Positions 26,001-34,100 of a stretch of 64,000 nucleotides of DNA are shown here, piece after piece (within the stretch, counting starts at the first letter, position 1; the number at the start of each line of letters is the position of its first letter). Source of the stretch: Mesorhizobium ciceri biovar biserrulae WSM1271 (lineage in GTDB: Bacteria; Pseudomonadota; Alphaproteobacteria; Rhizobiales; Rhizobiaceae); the NCBI RefSeq assembly GCF_000185905.1, contig NC_014923.1:1821501-1885500 (forward strand), given 5' to 3'. Below the pieces are notes generated by a model. It saw only the letters and a program-made list of their open reading frames with translations. It had not been told where the DNA came from and did no database searches. Both the position numbers and the translations under genes were made by a program.

Positions 26001-29000
26001 CAGGCCTGATCAGCACGGACAAGGATATGTCGATCGGCATCTTCGCGCAGTCGGTCGGCGGCTCGGGCGGCGACGGCGGGTTTGCGATGGCGGCCGGCGC
26101 CTTTGCCGCGGTCGGCATCGGTGGCAAAGGCGGGGCCGGCGGCGCGGCCGGCGAGGTAGAGGTCAAGAACACCACCAACATCACGACGGTGGGCTCCCTC
26201 TCACACGGCATTCTCGCCCAGTCGGTCGGCGGCGGTGGCGGCAATGGCGGATCTGTCGGAACGTTTGCCGTCGGTCTGTTCGGCGCCGCTTCCGTGGCGA
26301 TCGGCGGCGGTGGCGGCGATGGCAATCTCAGCAACCAGGTCACGGTCACCCACAAAGGTGACATTCATGTCGGCGGCATGGGCTCGAAGGCCATTCTTGC
26401 GCAATCGGTCGGTGGCAGTGGCGGCAACGGCGGTTCGGCTTATTCAGGCGCGGTCAGCGCTGGTCTCTACGTGTCCGCTTCGGTCGGGGTTGCCGTGGGT
26501 GGCGAGGGCGGCAACGGAGGCAATGGTGGAAAGGTAACGGTTCGGGCTGATGGCAACCTGATTGCCGACACCGACGCAGCCGGTTCCGGCGGCATCGTTG
26601 CCCAGTCCATCGGCGGCGGCGGCGGCAATGGCGGCCGCGCTGCCACGATTTCGGGTGCAGCCAGCACGGGGGTCAGCGTTTCACTCGGTGTCACTGTTGG
26701 CGGCTGGGGTGGCGACGGTGGCAAGAGCGACCTCGTCATCGTCGACAGCGGCATGAATGGCGGCGGCAGCATCGTTACCAAAGGCGCCAACGCGATCGGC
26801 ATCCTCGCGCAATCGGTGGCCGGCAGCGGCGGCAATGGCGGCGATTCCTGGGGAGCTGCAGGCGGCTTCGGGGTCAACGCCAGCATCAATGCGACGGTCA
26901 CCATCGGTGGCGGCGGCGGCAAGGGCAACATCAGCGGCGATGTCGCCGTTCACAACGCCATGACGATCAAGACGGGTGGGGACATGAGCGCCGCGATCGT
27001 TGCCCAGTCGATCGGCGGCGGCGGCGGCAATGGCGGAGCGACCAATGGCGCGACGGCCGATCTCGGTACAGAAAACGGCGTCAACGTCGCCGTCAACGTT
27101 GGTGTCGGCGGGGCGGGTGGCACAGGCAACAAGTCCGGTGCCGTGGATGTTACGAATTCCGCCAATTTGACCACCGACGGCGACTATTCGTCCGGCATTG
27201 TTGCCCAATCGATCGGCGGCGGTGGCGGCATGGGCGGTGCGACAAACACGCAGGCCTTCCACGTCGGCGGCACCGCCGGCACGAGCGTTACCGCAAATGT
27301 CAGCATCGGCGGCAATGGCGGCGAAGGCAACGATGCCGCCTGTGCCGCGGACGCAGGTGGCAATGCCACTTGTTTCGATGGCAAGGTCGGTGTCGCAGTC
27401 GATAATTTGGGCGAGATCCGCACAAGCGGGTTCAACTCGGTCGGCATCCTCGCCATGTCCATCGGCGGCGGTGGCGGCGGCGGCGGCTCGGCTTCGACCA
27501 AAGAGGATATCGTCGGCCCAGGCGATGCTGGCGAGACTTCGGTCGGTATCGGCGCGGCGATCGCGCTCGGTGCCGGCGGCGCCGGCAATGGCGGCACGGT
27601 TTCGGTGACCAACCGCAATCTGATCGTCACGGACGGCGCCGATTCCTATGGCATCAGCGCCAATTCGATCGGTGGCGGCGGCGGTGTCGGCGGCTCGTCC
27701 AGCTCTGGCGTGCTTGGCACTTACGCAATCGGCGGCTCGCTTGGCGGTGCGGGTGGCAAGGGCGGCAATGGCAACCAGGTCGATGTCGTCAATATGGCCG
27801 GCGCAACGATATGGACCAAGCAGGAGCGCTCGATAGGCATCTTCGCGCAGTCGGTCGGTGGCGGCGGCGGCGCAGGTGGTGCCGGCGAAAGCAAGGGCAA
27901 GAGCGATGGCGGTGAGGTCGCGGTAAACCTGTCGCTTGGCGGCTCGGGTGAGGTCGGCGGCAACGGCGGCAAGGTCAATGTCGAAAACAGCGGCATAATC
28001 CAGACCGACAAGGCCAATTCCCACGGCATCCTGGCGCAGTCGATCGGCGGCTCCGGTGGCGTCGGCGGGGCGTCCGGCACGTCATCCACCGACTCGAAGA
28101 TCGCCATCACGCTGAGCCTCGGCGGCGCTGGCGGCGCTGGCGGTACCAGCGACAAGGTTCACGTCCAGAACTTCCAGAGCGGTTCGATCCTGACGCAGGA
28201 CGACAACTCGCACGGCATCTTCGCACAGTCGGTGGGCGGCGGCGGTGGTGCGGGTGGCGCTGGCTCGACGGAGACCGGTAAGGCCGAGACGGCGGTTACC
28301 ATGTATATCGGCGGCCAAGGCGGCAGTGGCAGCATCGGCGGTGAGGTCGAGGTCAACAACTTCGGCAAGATTGAAACACTGGGCTATATCTCGCACGGCA
28401 TTTTTGCGCAGTCGATCGGCGGTGGCGGTGGTGCCTCGGGTGCCGCGACCGGCGCATCGGAAGCAGACATGACAATCGGTGGCGGTGCCAGCATACCCAA
28501 CGGGATTCCGATCCCGGTGGTCGGCGACCCCAACGACCCCGACAACGAGGCCGATGGTGGCAAGGTCACCGTCACCAACGATGGCGAGATCATCACACAC
28601 AAGGATGGGTCATACGGCATCTTCGCCCAGTCCATCGGCGGCGGTGGAGGATATGGCGGCACGGTTTCGTCCGACTTCGCCGGGTCCGATTCCTTTGCTC
28701 TCAGCCTGGGCGGCAAGGGCGGCAACGGCGGCGATGGCGGAGATGTGAGGGTTGAGGTTTCCGGATCGATCGAAACCTTCGGCGCCCGCGCGCATGGCGT
28801 CGTGGCGCAGTCGGTGGGCGGCGGCGGCGGTGTCGGCGGCGACGCAAAAGGTAAAACCTCGAACGCGCTCGGCATCGGCGGCCTTGGCGGCAATGGCGGC
28901 GATGGCGGCGACGTGACCGTGATCCGCACCGGCACCATCACCACGCATGGTGTCGATGCGGTCGCCATCATCGCGCAGTCGGTCGGCGGCGGCGGCGGCA

Positions 29001-31408
29001 TCGGCGGCGCCGGCTTCGGGCGCTTCGGCGCCACGGCGGATGGCGGCAGCGGCATCGACAACAACACCATCGGCTTCAACACATTTGCGGGCGCCAAGGG
29101 CAATGGCGGCACGGTGACCATCCAGCAGGACGGCGAGATCGTCACCGATGGCGAGCGGGCGCACGGCATCGTGGCCCAGGCGGTGGGCGGCGGCGGCGGC
29201 CTGGCCGGCACGCTCTCCACCGGCGCTGCCGGTTCCGGCGGTGGCATCGGCGATGCCGCGGCGGCGACGGCGACGGCCATGAGCCAGGTCTGGGTCAAGG
29301 GTGCGAGCTCGTATGCCATGTTCGGACAGAGCGCGACCGGCATCGGCGACGCGCACGCGGTTACGCTGACCGCGGGCGACAGCCTGTTCGCGCAGGGTGC
29401 TGGTTCCGTGGCCGCCTACGGCGAAAGCACAGCCAACGGCGCGAAAGGCAACATCACCATCAATCTCAACGGTCATTACACGATTGGCGGTGCCGGAACC
29501 GGCGTTGCCGCCATGCTCGTCGGCGGCGCCAACAACGCGCTGACCAACCACAGCCTGCTCTACGCAATGGGAGCGACGCCGACATTCGAGATCCAGGCAG
29601 CGGATATCCAGGCATTCCAGACCTTCCTGTTGGCGCCCGGTCCCGTCGTGCCGACCAATGCGATCCTGGAATCGCTGCTCGACGATTTCAGTCCGCTGGC
29701 CATTACCGGCACGTCGGGTGATGACCATGTCGACAATTCGCGGCTGGGCGACACGCTGGGACGCGTCATCGGCAACATCGATCTCGGCGGCGGCAACAAC
29801 AGCTTCCACAATTTTGCCGATGCCTCGATGGTCGGACTGAAAGCCATCGATCTCGGCGGCGGGCTGTTCACCAATGACGGGCTCTATACCAACCAGGGCA
29901 TCGGCGTGGTGGCGAAGGTGGATGTCGGCGGCGGCTTCAAACAAAACCTCTCCGGCGATTTCGTCACCGATGTGGATCTCAACAACCAGATCACGGATGC
30001 CCTGGCACTAACGGCGGCCGGTGACTTCAACGGCGAAGCGCCGCTGAATTTCCTGTCGATCGATAAGCTGTTCACGGAATATGTGGTCGCCAATGGCTCG
30101 GGGATGACCGACTCCGGCATAGCAGCGAAGACCTTGCATCCGGCAGTGGGCTTCAACTTCCAGTTCCGGGTGGATGGCGGCACCGATCTCGTTCTTTACG
30201 CCGACAACCCGACATTCCTGGAACTGGCGCAGGATCCGGGGTCCGGCACCACCGATCCAGGCGTGTTCCAGATGGCGCAGTACCTTGACGATGTCGAGGC
30301 AGCATCGACCCCGGACAACCCGATGGCCAGGCTGATCAACATGCTGCGCTTCCTGCCCAATGAAGAGGAACTGGGTGCAGCATTGACCCGGCTCACACCG
30401 CATTATGCCGTGCATACGTTCGACATGATCAACCGCGAAGCCGACATGATGCTGGAAGCGGCGCGTGAGTGTACTGGTGTGCCTGCCTACAAGAATCCCG
30501 ACGGCCGCTGCGTCTGGGCAACGATCAGCCCGCAGGCCGAGTACGGCCGCGACGCGGGTGCTGGCACTACAAGCCGCGACGACGTCCTGAAGACGATGTC
30601 GCTTGGCGGCATTGGCGAGATCGGCCAGAACTGGTCGCTTGGCGCCACGATCGGCCGCACAGAGTTCGATTCCAAGATCGGCTTCAATGGCGACCTGCTG
30701 TCGGAGACCACCGGTGAGGCCTGGCAGGCCTATGCGCTGGCCAAATATACCAACAAGAATTACTTCGTGGACTTTGCACTCGGTGGCGGCACGGGCTCGT
30801 TCAAGGGCGAACGCGACACCCATATCGACCCGGCATTCTACATTCCGGGCGAAACGTTGGCGGGTGATTATCTCGACGAGGTAATGCTGCCTGGCATCGG
30901 CAGCAGCGTCACCTACACACAGAAGACCGCGATGTTCGGCGGCTCGGCGCGGTTGGGTTTCACCCGGGAGATGGGCGCCTTCTATCTGCAGCCGACAGTG
31001 CAGTTCGACGCGCGCTGGCTGCGTGTCTCAGGCACGGAGGAGGGTTCGGTCGCCGCCTTCAACTTCGATGGCTCGGCCAACACCTACTATTCTGCAACCC
31101 CTGCAATCGAGATCGGCACCGACATCGCGCTCAGCGACATTGCCAGCCTTCGCGTCTACGGCAAGGCCGGGGCGGAGTTTTCCAACAAGGAGTGGGAAAT
31201 CGAAGGTCGCTTCGCGGCGGCGGAGAATCTGCCTGGCAACCCCGCATTGCACTTGACGGAGGCCGTCGATTCGCCGCTCTATCGGGTCGGCGCCGGCCTT
31301 GAACTGAATGGCGTCAATGGCGTCGGCATGTCCGTCAGATATAATGGCGCCTTCGGCGAAACGGTTAAACAGAACGCGATCAGCGCGTCTCTCAAGGTTA
31401 GCTTCTAG
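23096..31408 (+). CDS. Giant Gly-rich autotransporter (type Va)
   Basis: A predicted 2770-residue outer-membrane autotransporter. The N-terminus has an unusually long leader: about 52 polar residues, then a hydrophobic core and a cleavage site near residue 77 (PVHAQ). Residues about 150-2035 are a passenger of roughly 28 clear plus a few degenerate repeats. Each has a consensus QS(V/I)GGGGGNGG box followed by 40-60 residues of hydrophobic/Gly strands and a Thr-rich turn, as in a beta-helix. Residues about 2036-2455 are a non-repetitive linker. Residues about 2460-2770 are the beta-barrel, ending in Phe (SASLKVSF) as expected for BAM recognition. Likely adhesin or surface structure; no protease triad was noticed. 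Confidence 0.88.
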   Translation: MALFTERVAVLSCASADDGSARACSEEVLRDAAATQKGLPGRPNQCLATLPKRIARLLCATALVGLVFPYAQSPVHAQQLSINTDGAPGDNGDDGIGTADAGDGHSPVAPATGTNSVGRTTSGEAAFVGSARGGRGGDGGSAVHATAVPPFVEIKGGKGGDGAKGGTVDITNNASGALETSGDNAPGILGDASGGDGGNGAWAFAIAVGGKGGVGGRGGDGGTATVTTTIESNIITHGVNSNGITVNSSGGRGGNGGLGAAIGAGKGGNGGNGGFGGDAKGDNAGSISTDGAFSKGMLVRSAGGVAGDGASGFGIVGNGGNGGVPTIGGNAEGINSGTITTRGDFASGMVVQSVGGGGGDGGGGLGLFGGGGAGTDGNDGRAATGTNTGNITTSGLGAIGMLVESVGGGGGDGGGAIGLVSIGGKASGGGQGDTATGNIGGVIKTGVDGNGGDGAHGILIQSVGGGGGNGGYAIGVAPAISVAIGGGGGTGGKGGVVNVNQAGNGVTVETNGRSASGIIAQSVGGGGGNGGGAIAIGGLVGVSVGGSGDAAGDGDKVNYNVANAKVTTLGDDSIGVLMQSVGGGGGNGGFALSGSTVAAVGVGGSGGKAGKGGVVDATVGGTVNTSGDRSTGIVAQSIGGGGGNGGFSGAASFGASVGVGGSGAGGGDADAVTLRTADGAMQSITTDGADSAGLIVQSVGGGGGNGGFSGTLSAIAGFGMGGRGGAAGKGVATEATYNGSVETFRERSAGIIVQSIGGGGGNGGGQFGLSVNASVGIGGSGAGGGEAGTAKFFSTTTLDVTTHQSDSAGVIVQSVGGGGGNGGFSLNGAGLVAAVSIGGKAGTASDAKAVTVGINSGLIHTLGDRSTGIIAQSIGGGGGNGGGTASAGLGANVTIGGKGGGGGTGWTVDVTNGAAVHTEGVQSHGILAQSIGGGGGSGGFAVSVGGPSFSLGGDGASGGGSKKVYVENTGLISTDKDMSIGIFAQSVGGSGGDGGFAMAAGAFAAVGIGGKGGAGGAAGEVEVKNTTNITTVGSLSHGILAQSVGGGGGNGGSVGTFAVGLFGAASVAIGGGGGDGNLSNQVTVTHKGDIHVGGMGSKAILAQSVGGSGGNGGSAYSGAVSAGLYVSASVGVAVGGEGGNGGNGGKVTVRADGNLIADTDAAGSGGIVAQSIGGGGGNGGRAATISGAASTGVSVSLGVTVGGWGGDGGKSDLVIVDSGMNGGGSIVTKGANAIGILAQSVAGSGGNGGDSWGAAGGFGVNASINATVTIGGGGGKGNISGDVAVHNAMTIKTGGDMSAAIVAQSIGGGGGNGGATNGATADLGTENGVNVAVNVGVGGAGGTGNKSGAVDVTNSANLTTDGDYSSGIVAQSIGGGGGMGGATNTQAFHVGGTAGTSVTANVSIGGNGGEGNDAACAADAGGNATCFDGKVGVAVDNLGEIRTSGFNSVGILAMSIGGGGGGGGSASTKEDIVGPGDAGETSVGIGAAIALGAGGAGNGGTVSVTNRNLIVTDGADSYGISANSIGGGGGVGGSSSSGVLGTYAIGGSLGGAGGKGGNGNQVDVVNMAGATIWTKQERSIGIFAQSVGGGGGAGGAGESKGKSDGGEVAVNLSLGGSGEVGGNGGKVNVENSGIIQTDKANSHGILAQSIGGSGGVGGASGTSSTDSKIAITLSLGGAGGAGGTSDKVHVQNFQSGSILTQDDNSHGIFAQSVGGGGGAGGAGSTETGKAETAVTMYIGGQGGSGSIGGEVEVNNFGKIETLGYISHGIFAQSIGGGGGASGAATGASEADMTIGGGASIPNGIPIPVVGDPNDPDNEADGGKVTVTNDGEIITHKDGSYGIFAQSIGGGGGYGGTVSSDFAGSDSFALSLGGKGGNGGDGGDVRVEVSGSIETFGARAHGVVAQSVGGGGGVGGDAKGKTSNALGIGGLGGNGGDGGDVTVIRTGTITTHGVDAVAIIAQSVGGGGGIGGAGFGRFGATADGGSGIDNNTIGFNTFAGAKGNGGTVTIQQDGEIVTDGERAHGIVAQAVGGGGGLAGTLSTGAAGSGGGIGDAAAATATAMSQVWVKGASSYAMFGQSATGIGDAHAVTLTAGDSLFAQGAGSVAAYGESTANGAKGNITINLNGHYTIGGAGTGVAAMLVGGANNALTNHSLLYAMGATPTFEIQAADIQAFQTFLLAPGPVVPTNAILESLLDDFSPLAITGTSGDDHVDNSRLGDTLGRVIGNIDLGGGNNSFHNFADASMVGLKAIDLGGGLFTNDGLYTNQGIGVVAKVDVGGGFKQNLSGDFVTDVDLNNQITDALALTAAGDFNGEAPLNFLSIDKLFTEYVVANGSGMTDSGIAAKTLHPAVGFNFQFRVDGGTDLVLYADNPTFLELAQDPGSGTTDPGVFQMAQYLDDVEAASTPDNPMARLINMLRFLPNEEELGAALTRLTPHYAVHTFDMINREADMMLEAARECTGVPAYKNPDGRCVWATISPQAEYGRDAGAGTTSRDDVLKTMSLGGIGEIGQNWSLGATIGRTEFDSKIGFNGDLLSETTGEAWQAYALAKYTNKNYFVDFALGGGTGSFKGERDTHIDPAFYIPGETLAGDYLDEVMLPGIGSSVTYTQKTAMFGGSARLGFTREMGAFYLQPTVQFDARWLRVSGTEEGSVAAFNFDGSANTYYSATPAIEIGTDIALSDIASLRVYGKAGAEFSNKEWEIEGRFAAAENLPGNPALHLTEAVDSPLYRVGAGLELNGVNGVGMSVRYNGAFGETVKQNAISASLKVSF
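24145..29205 (+). repeat. Tandem coding repeats of the autotransporter passenger
   Basis: The DNA encoding the QS(V/I)GGGGGNGG boxes recurs about every 150-210 bases with near-identical stretches such as CAGTCGGTCGGCGGCGGCGG. The conserved cores are short and separated by diverged sequence in frame with one protein. The array could recombine or slip, changing passenger length, and is prone to assembly error. Confidence 0.85.
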
Positions 31409-31443
31409 CTGGCCCGAGGCGGAGCCGGGCGGGAGGGATCTTG

Positions 31444-32022
31444 ATGAGGAAGTTCGCGTATTTCGTGGCGATGCTGGGTGTTGCCTGCACCGTCGGTGTG
31501 CCGGCCGTGGCGGCGCAAACCAAGAGCGACAAGGCGGTCGCGGCACCGGCTGCCGCCGATGCGCCGCAGTTGCCCGGTGGCGCGTCGGCACTGTCCGAAA
31601 CCCACGGCGACTGGACGGTCAATTGCCAGATATCAGGCGCGACCAAAACCTGCAGCCTGTCGCATCAGCAATTCAACAAGCAAAACAATCAGCGCCTGCT
31701 GGCGATCGAGCTGTCGAGCAAGACCGGCGAGGATGCCACGGGAACGCTTGCGCTGCCGTTCGGGCTGGCGCTGGCCAAGGGGGTGAGCCTGACCATCGAC
31801 GATCAGAAGCTGGACGGCAGCCTGGCGTTCAACACCTGCCAGGTCGTCGGCTGTCTGGTGCCGGTGATGTTCGATGCGACTGTCACGCCGCTGCTGAAAT
31901 CAGGCACCACGCTGAAGATCGACGCTTTCGCGGCAGACACCGGACAAGCGGTGAGCTTTTCCATTCCGCTCAACGGCTTCGCCGGCGCACTTGCCCGAAC
32001 CGCGGAGCTTTTGACCAATTGA
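31444..32022 (+). CDS. Invasion-associated locus B (IalB) family periplasmic protein
   Basis: A 192-residue exported protein with a signal peptide (about 1-24, ending AVAA). It shows the IalB pattern: ETHGDWTVNCQ, TCSLSHQQFNKQNNQRLLAI, LPFGLALAKGVSLTIDDQ and FNTCQVVGCLVPVMFD, with four Cys likely paired. Named after a Bartonella factor for erythrocyte entry, the family is widespread in non-pathogenic rhizobia, where its role is unclear. A GGGAGGGA site precedes the ATG. It starts 36 bases after the autotransporter stop on the same strand, so it may share that transcript. Confidence 0.88.
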   Translation: MRKFAYFVAMLGVACTVGVPAVAAQTKSDKAVAAPAAADAPQLPGGASALSETHGDWTVNCQISGATKTCSLSHQQFNKQNNQRLLAIELSSKTGEDATGTLALPFGLALAKGVSLTIDDQKLDGSLAFNTCQVVGCLVPVMFDATVTPLLKSGTTLKIDAFAADTGQAVSFSIPLNGFAGALARTAELLTN

Positions 32023-32107
32023 TGTGAGCCGCAGGACTTAAAGCGCGCGCCGCCTGAACGCAGTCTCGCGGCAGGGCGGTGCGTCACTGCAGCAGAACAT
32101 TTTTCAG

Positions 32108-33340
32108 TCAAACGACGATTGTTTTAAGCCGTTCGGCGATCAGGGCGGCAAGCCGAGCCGCCACTTCGTCCTTGCTCATCTCCGGCCATTCCTCGACACC
32201 GGCCTTTGACACGATCCGCACCCGGTTGCGATCGCCGCCCATCACGCCCGAAGAGCCGACGCCGCTTCCCTGCGACACGTCGTTGGCAACGATGAGATCG
32301 GCGCCTTTCTTCTTGAGCTTGGCCTCGGCGTTGCGCAGGAGATCCTGTGTCTCGGCGGCGAAGCCGATAACCAGGCCGGGTCGCTGGCTGTGATGGCCGA
32401 CGCCGGCGAGAATGTCGGGATTCTCGACCATGCGCAGCACCGGCGGCCCTTCGCCCGCGACCTTCTTGATCTTCTCACCGGCCGAGTTCTCGGTGCGCCA
32501 GTCGGCCACGGCGGCGACGAACACCGCCGCATCTGCGGGCAAGAGCCGTTCCACCGCGTCGCGCATCTCCTGCGCCCGCTCGACGTGAATGGTCTTCACT
32601 CCGGGGGGATCGGCGATGCCGACAGGGCCGGAGACGAGGCGCACATCGGCGCCGAGCCTGGCCAGTGCTGCCGCGATCGCATGGCCCTGCTTGCCGGACG
32701 AGCGGTTGGCGATGTAGCGCACCGGGTCGATCGGCTCATGGGTCGGGCCGGAGGTGACGATGATCTTGCGCCCCGACAGCGGCTTCGGGCCGACATCGAG
32801 CAGCGCCTCGACCGCGGCAACGATCTCCAGCGGCTCGGCCATGCGGCCTTCGCCCGCCTCATTGCTTTCGGCCATCTCGCCCCTGGCCGGACCGACGAAG
32901 GTGACGCCGTCCTTCTGCAGCGTCGCGCGGTTGCGGCGGGTGGCCGGATGCGCCCACATTCTGGGGTTCATGGCCGGCGCCATCAGCACCGGCTTGTCGG
33001 TGGCGACAAGCACGGTGGAGGCCAGATCGTTGGCGTGGCCGTTTGCGAGCTTCGCCATCAGGTCGGCGGTGGCGGGCGCCACCACCAGCAGATCGGCCTC
33101 GCGCGACAGCCTGATATGGCCGACATCGTGTTCGTCATTGCGGTCGAACAGCTCGGTGAAGACATGGTCGGCGGAGAGCGCGCCGACCGACAGCGTGGTG
33201 ACGAATTCCTGCGCGGCCGATGTCATGACCACCCGAACCGCGGCCCCGCGCTCGCGCAGCCGGCGGATCAGATCCAGCGCTTTGTAGGCGGCGATGCCGC
33301 CGCCGATGATGAGCAGGATGCGCTTGCCGGAGAGGCTCAT
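32108..33340 (-). CDS. coaBC: Bifunctional phosphopantothenoylcysteine decarboxylase / phosphopantothenate-cysteine ligase
   Basis: A 410-residue enzyme for two steps of coenzyme A synthesis. The N-terminal FMN-binding CoaC half (about 1-185) has LIIGGGIAAYKALDLIRRL, the GHIRLSREAD His region and the APAMNPRMW active loop. The C-terminal CoaB half (about 190-410) has TSGPTHEPIDPVRYIANRSSG and VAAVADWR, with VGFAAET-like FAAETQDLL. Its ATG overlaps the stop of an upstream PIN toxin gene by four bases, so it is translationally coupled to a toxin-antitoxin pair. Confidence 0.95.
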   Translation of the reverse strand: MSLSGKRILLIIGGGIAAYKALDLIRRLRERGAAVRVVMTSAAQEFVTTLSVGALSADHVFTELFDRNDEHDVGHIRLSREADLLVVAPATADLMAKLANGHANDLASTVLVATDKPVLMAPAMNPRMWAHPATRRNRATLQKDGVTFVGPARGEMAESNEAGEGRMAEPLEIVAAVEALLDVGPKPLSGRKIIVTSGPTHEPIDPVRYIANRSSGKQGHAIAAALARLGADVRLVSGPVGIADPPGVKTIHVERAQEMRDAVERLLPADAAVFVAAVADWRTENSAGEKIKKVAGEGPPVLRMVENPDILAGVGHHSQRPGLVIGFAAETQDLLRNAEAKLKKKGADLIVANDVSQGSGVGSSGVMGGDRNRVRIVSKAGVEEWPEMSKDEVAARLAALIAERLKTIVV

Positions 33341-33759
33341 GCACCCTCCCAAGGATTGACTATGCTGATACCGCAATCGGAAAAGTCAGCAACATTTCTA
33401 GTCACCATCGCAAAGCCCCGCGAGCGAGCAACCGAGGCGATCTGTGCGTCAAATTCGCGTATAGGACGTCCCAGAAATCGTCTGTTCGAAACAATCTCCG
33501 CGTATGCTTCGGCTTCGCGGTCACCGAACGCGAGCACTGGGGTCTTGAGCCATTTGGTGAAAAAGGCCCCGATGACACTACCCAGTGCAGCCTTACGCGT
33601 TCCGTCCGGCATGTTCGCAAGCCCAACGAGCAGCTCTGCCTTGGTCATCGCCGTGACATATGAGCGGGTCGCGAGCGAGCTATCCATCCAGGTAGCCACC
33701 CCTGCATCCGGCCGTGGTTTGAAGGTTTCCGAGATAACATTCGTATCCAGCACGAACAT
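33337..33759 (-). CDS. PIN-domain toxin (VapC/FitB type)
   Basis: A 140-residue predicted ribonuclease. PIN features are the opening FVLDTNVISETFKPRP with Asp5, a central Glu in TKAELLVGLANMPDG, and the later FDAQIASVARSRGFAMVTRNVADF with acidic residues that bind the metal. It resembles FitB more than classical VapC. The upstream RHH gene is its expected antitoxin and is separated by two bases. Its stop codon overlaps the coaBC ATG, an uncommon coupling of a toxin to an essential gene. Confidence 0.88.
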   Translation of the reverse strand: MFVLDTNVISETFKPRPDAGVATWMDSSLATRSYVTAMTKAELLVGLANMPDGTRKAALGSVIGAFFTKWLKTPVLAFGDREAEAYAEIVSNRRFLGRPIREFDAQIASVARSRGFAMVTRNVADFSDCGISIVNPWEGA

Positions 33760-33761
33760 GG

Positions 33762-34019
33762 TTAGTCAAATTTCAGTGGCTCGCGCGTAGGGCCGCGCTC
33801 CGGCAACTCGACATCGAAACCGCCATGGGGCTCAACCAGCCTACGAATCGCGGCATAGAGTGACTCTCCCCGAGGGTCTTGGTCCACACCGTCCGAAAGA
33901 ACACTCTTGGCAAGAACGCTACGCGCTTCCTCTTCCATGGAGACTCCCCTCACGGCAGCTCGCTCACGCAGTTTCTGCTTCACGTTGGTGTCGAGATTGC
34001 GGATGGTAAGTGTGCTCAT
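33762..34019 (-). CDS. Ribbon-helix-helix antitoxin (FitA-like)
   Basis: An 85-residue partner of the PIN toxin. Its N-terminus (STLTIRNLDTNVKQKLRERA) is the ribbon and first helix of a FitA-like RHH fold, with the second helix in SMEEEARSVLAKSV. The C-terminal half is expected to wrap the toxin. It should bind the toxin and repress the pair. The start used follows the NLD-type family beginning; the open frame runs ten codons further upstream. Confidence 0.86.
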   Translation of the reverse strand: MSTLTIRNLDTNVKQKLRERAAVRGVSMEEEARSVLAKSVLSDGVDQDPRGESLYAAIRRLVEPHGGFDVELPERGPTREPLKFD

Positions 34020-34100
34020 GTTTTTGCTCCTTACCTCAACGTAGTCCATGAAAGCGATGCTTTCAATGATAGCAATGCCGGCACTGCTGTCACCGAGAAC

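Noticed and set aside
24145..29205. CRISPR-like regular repeats
   Set aside because: The repeats are in frame within one large protein, the cores are Gly codon runs, and the spacers encode related strands rather than unique sequence.
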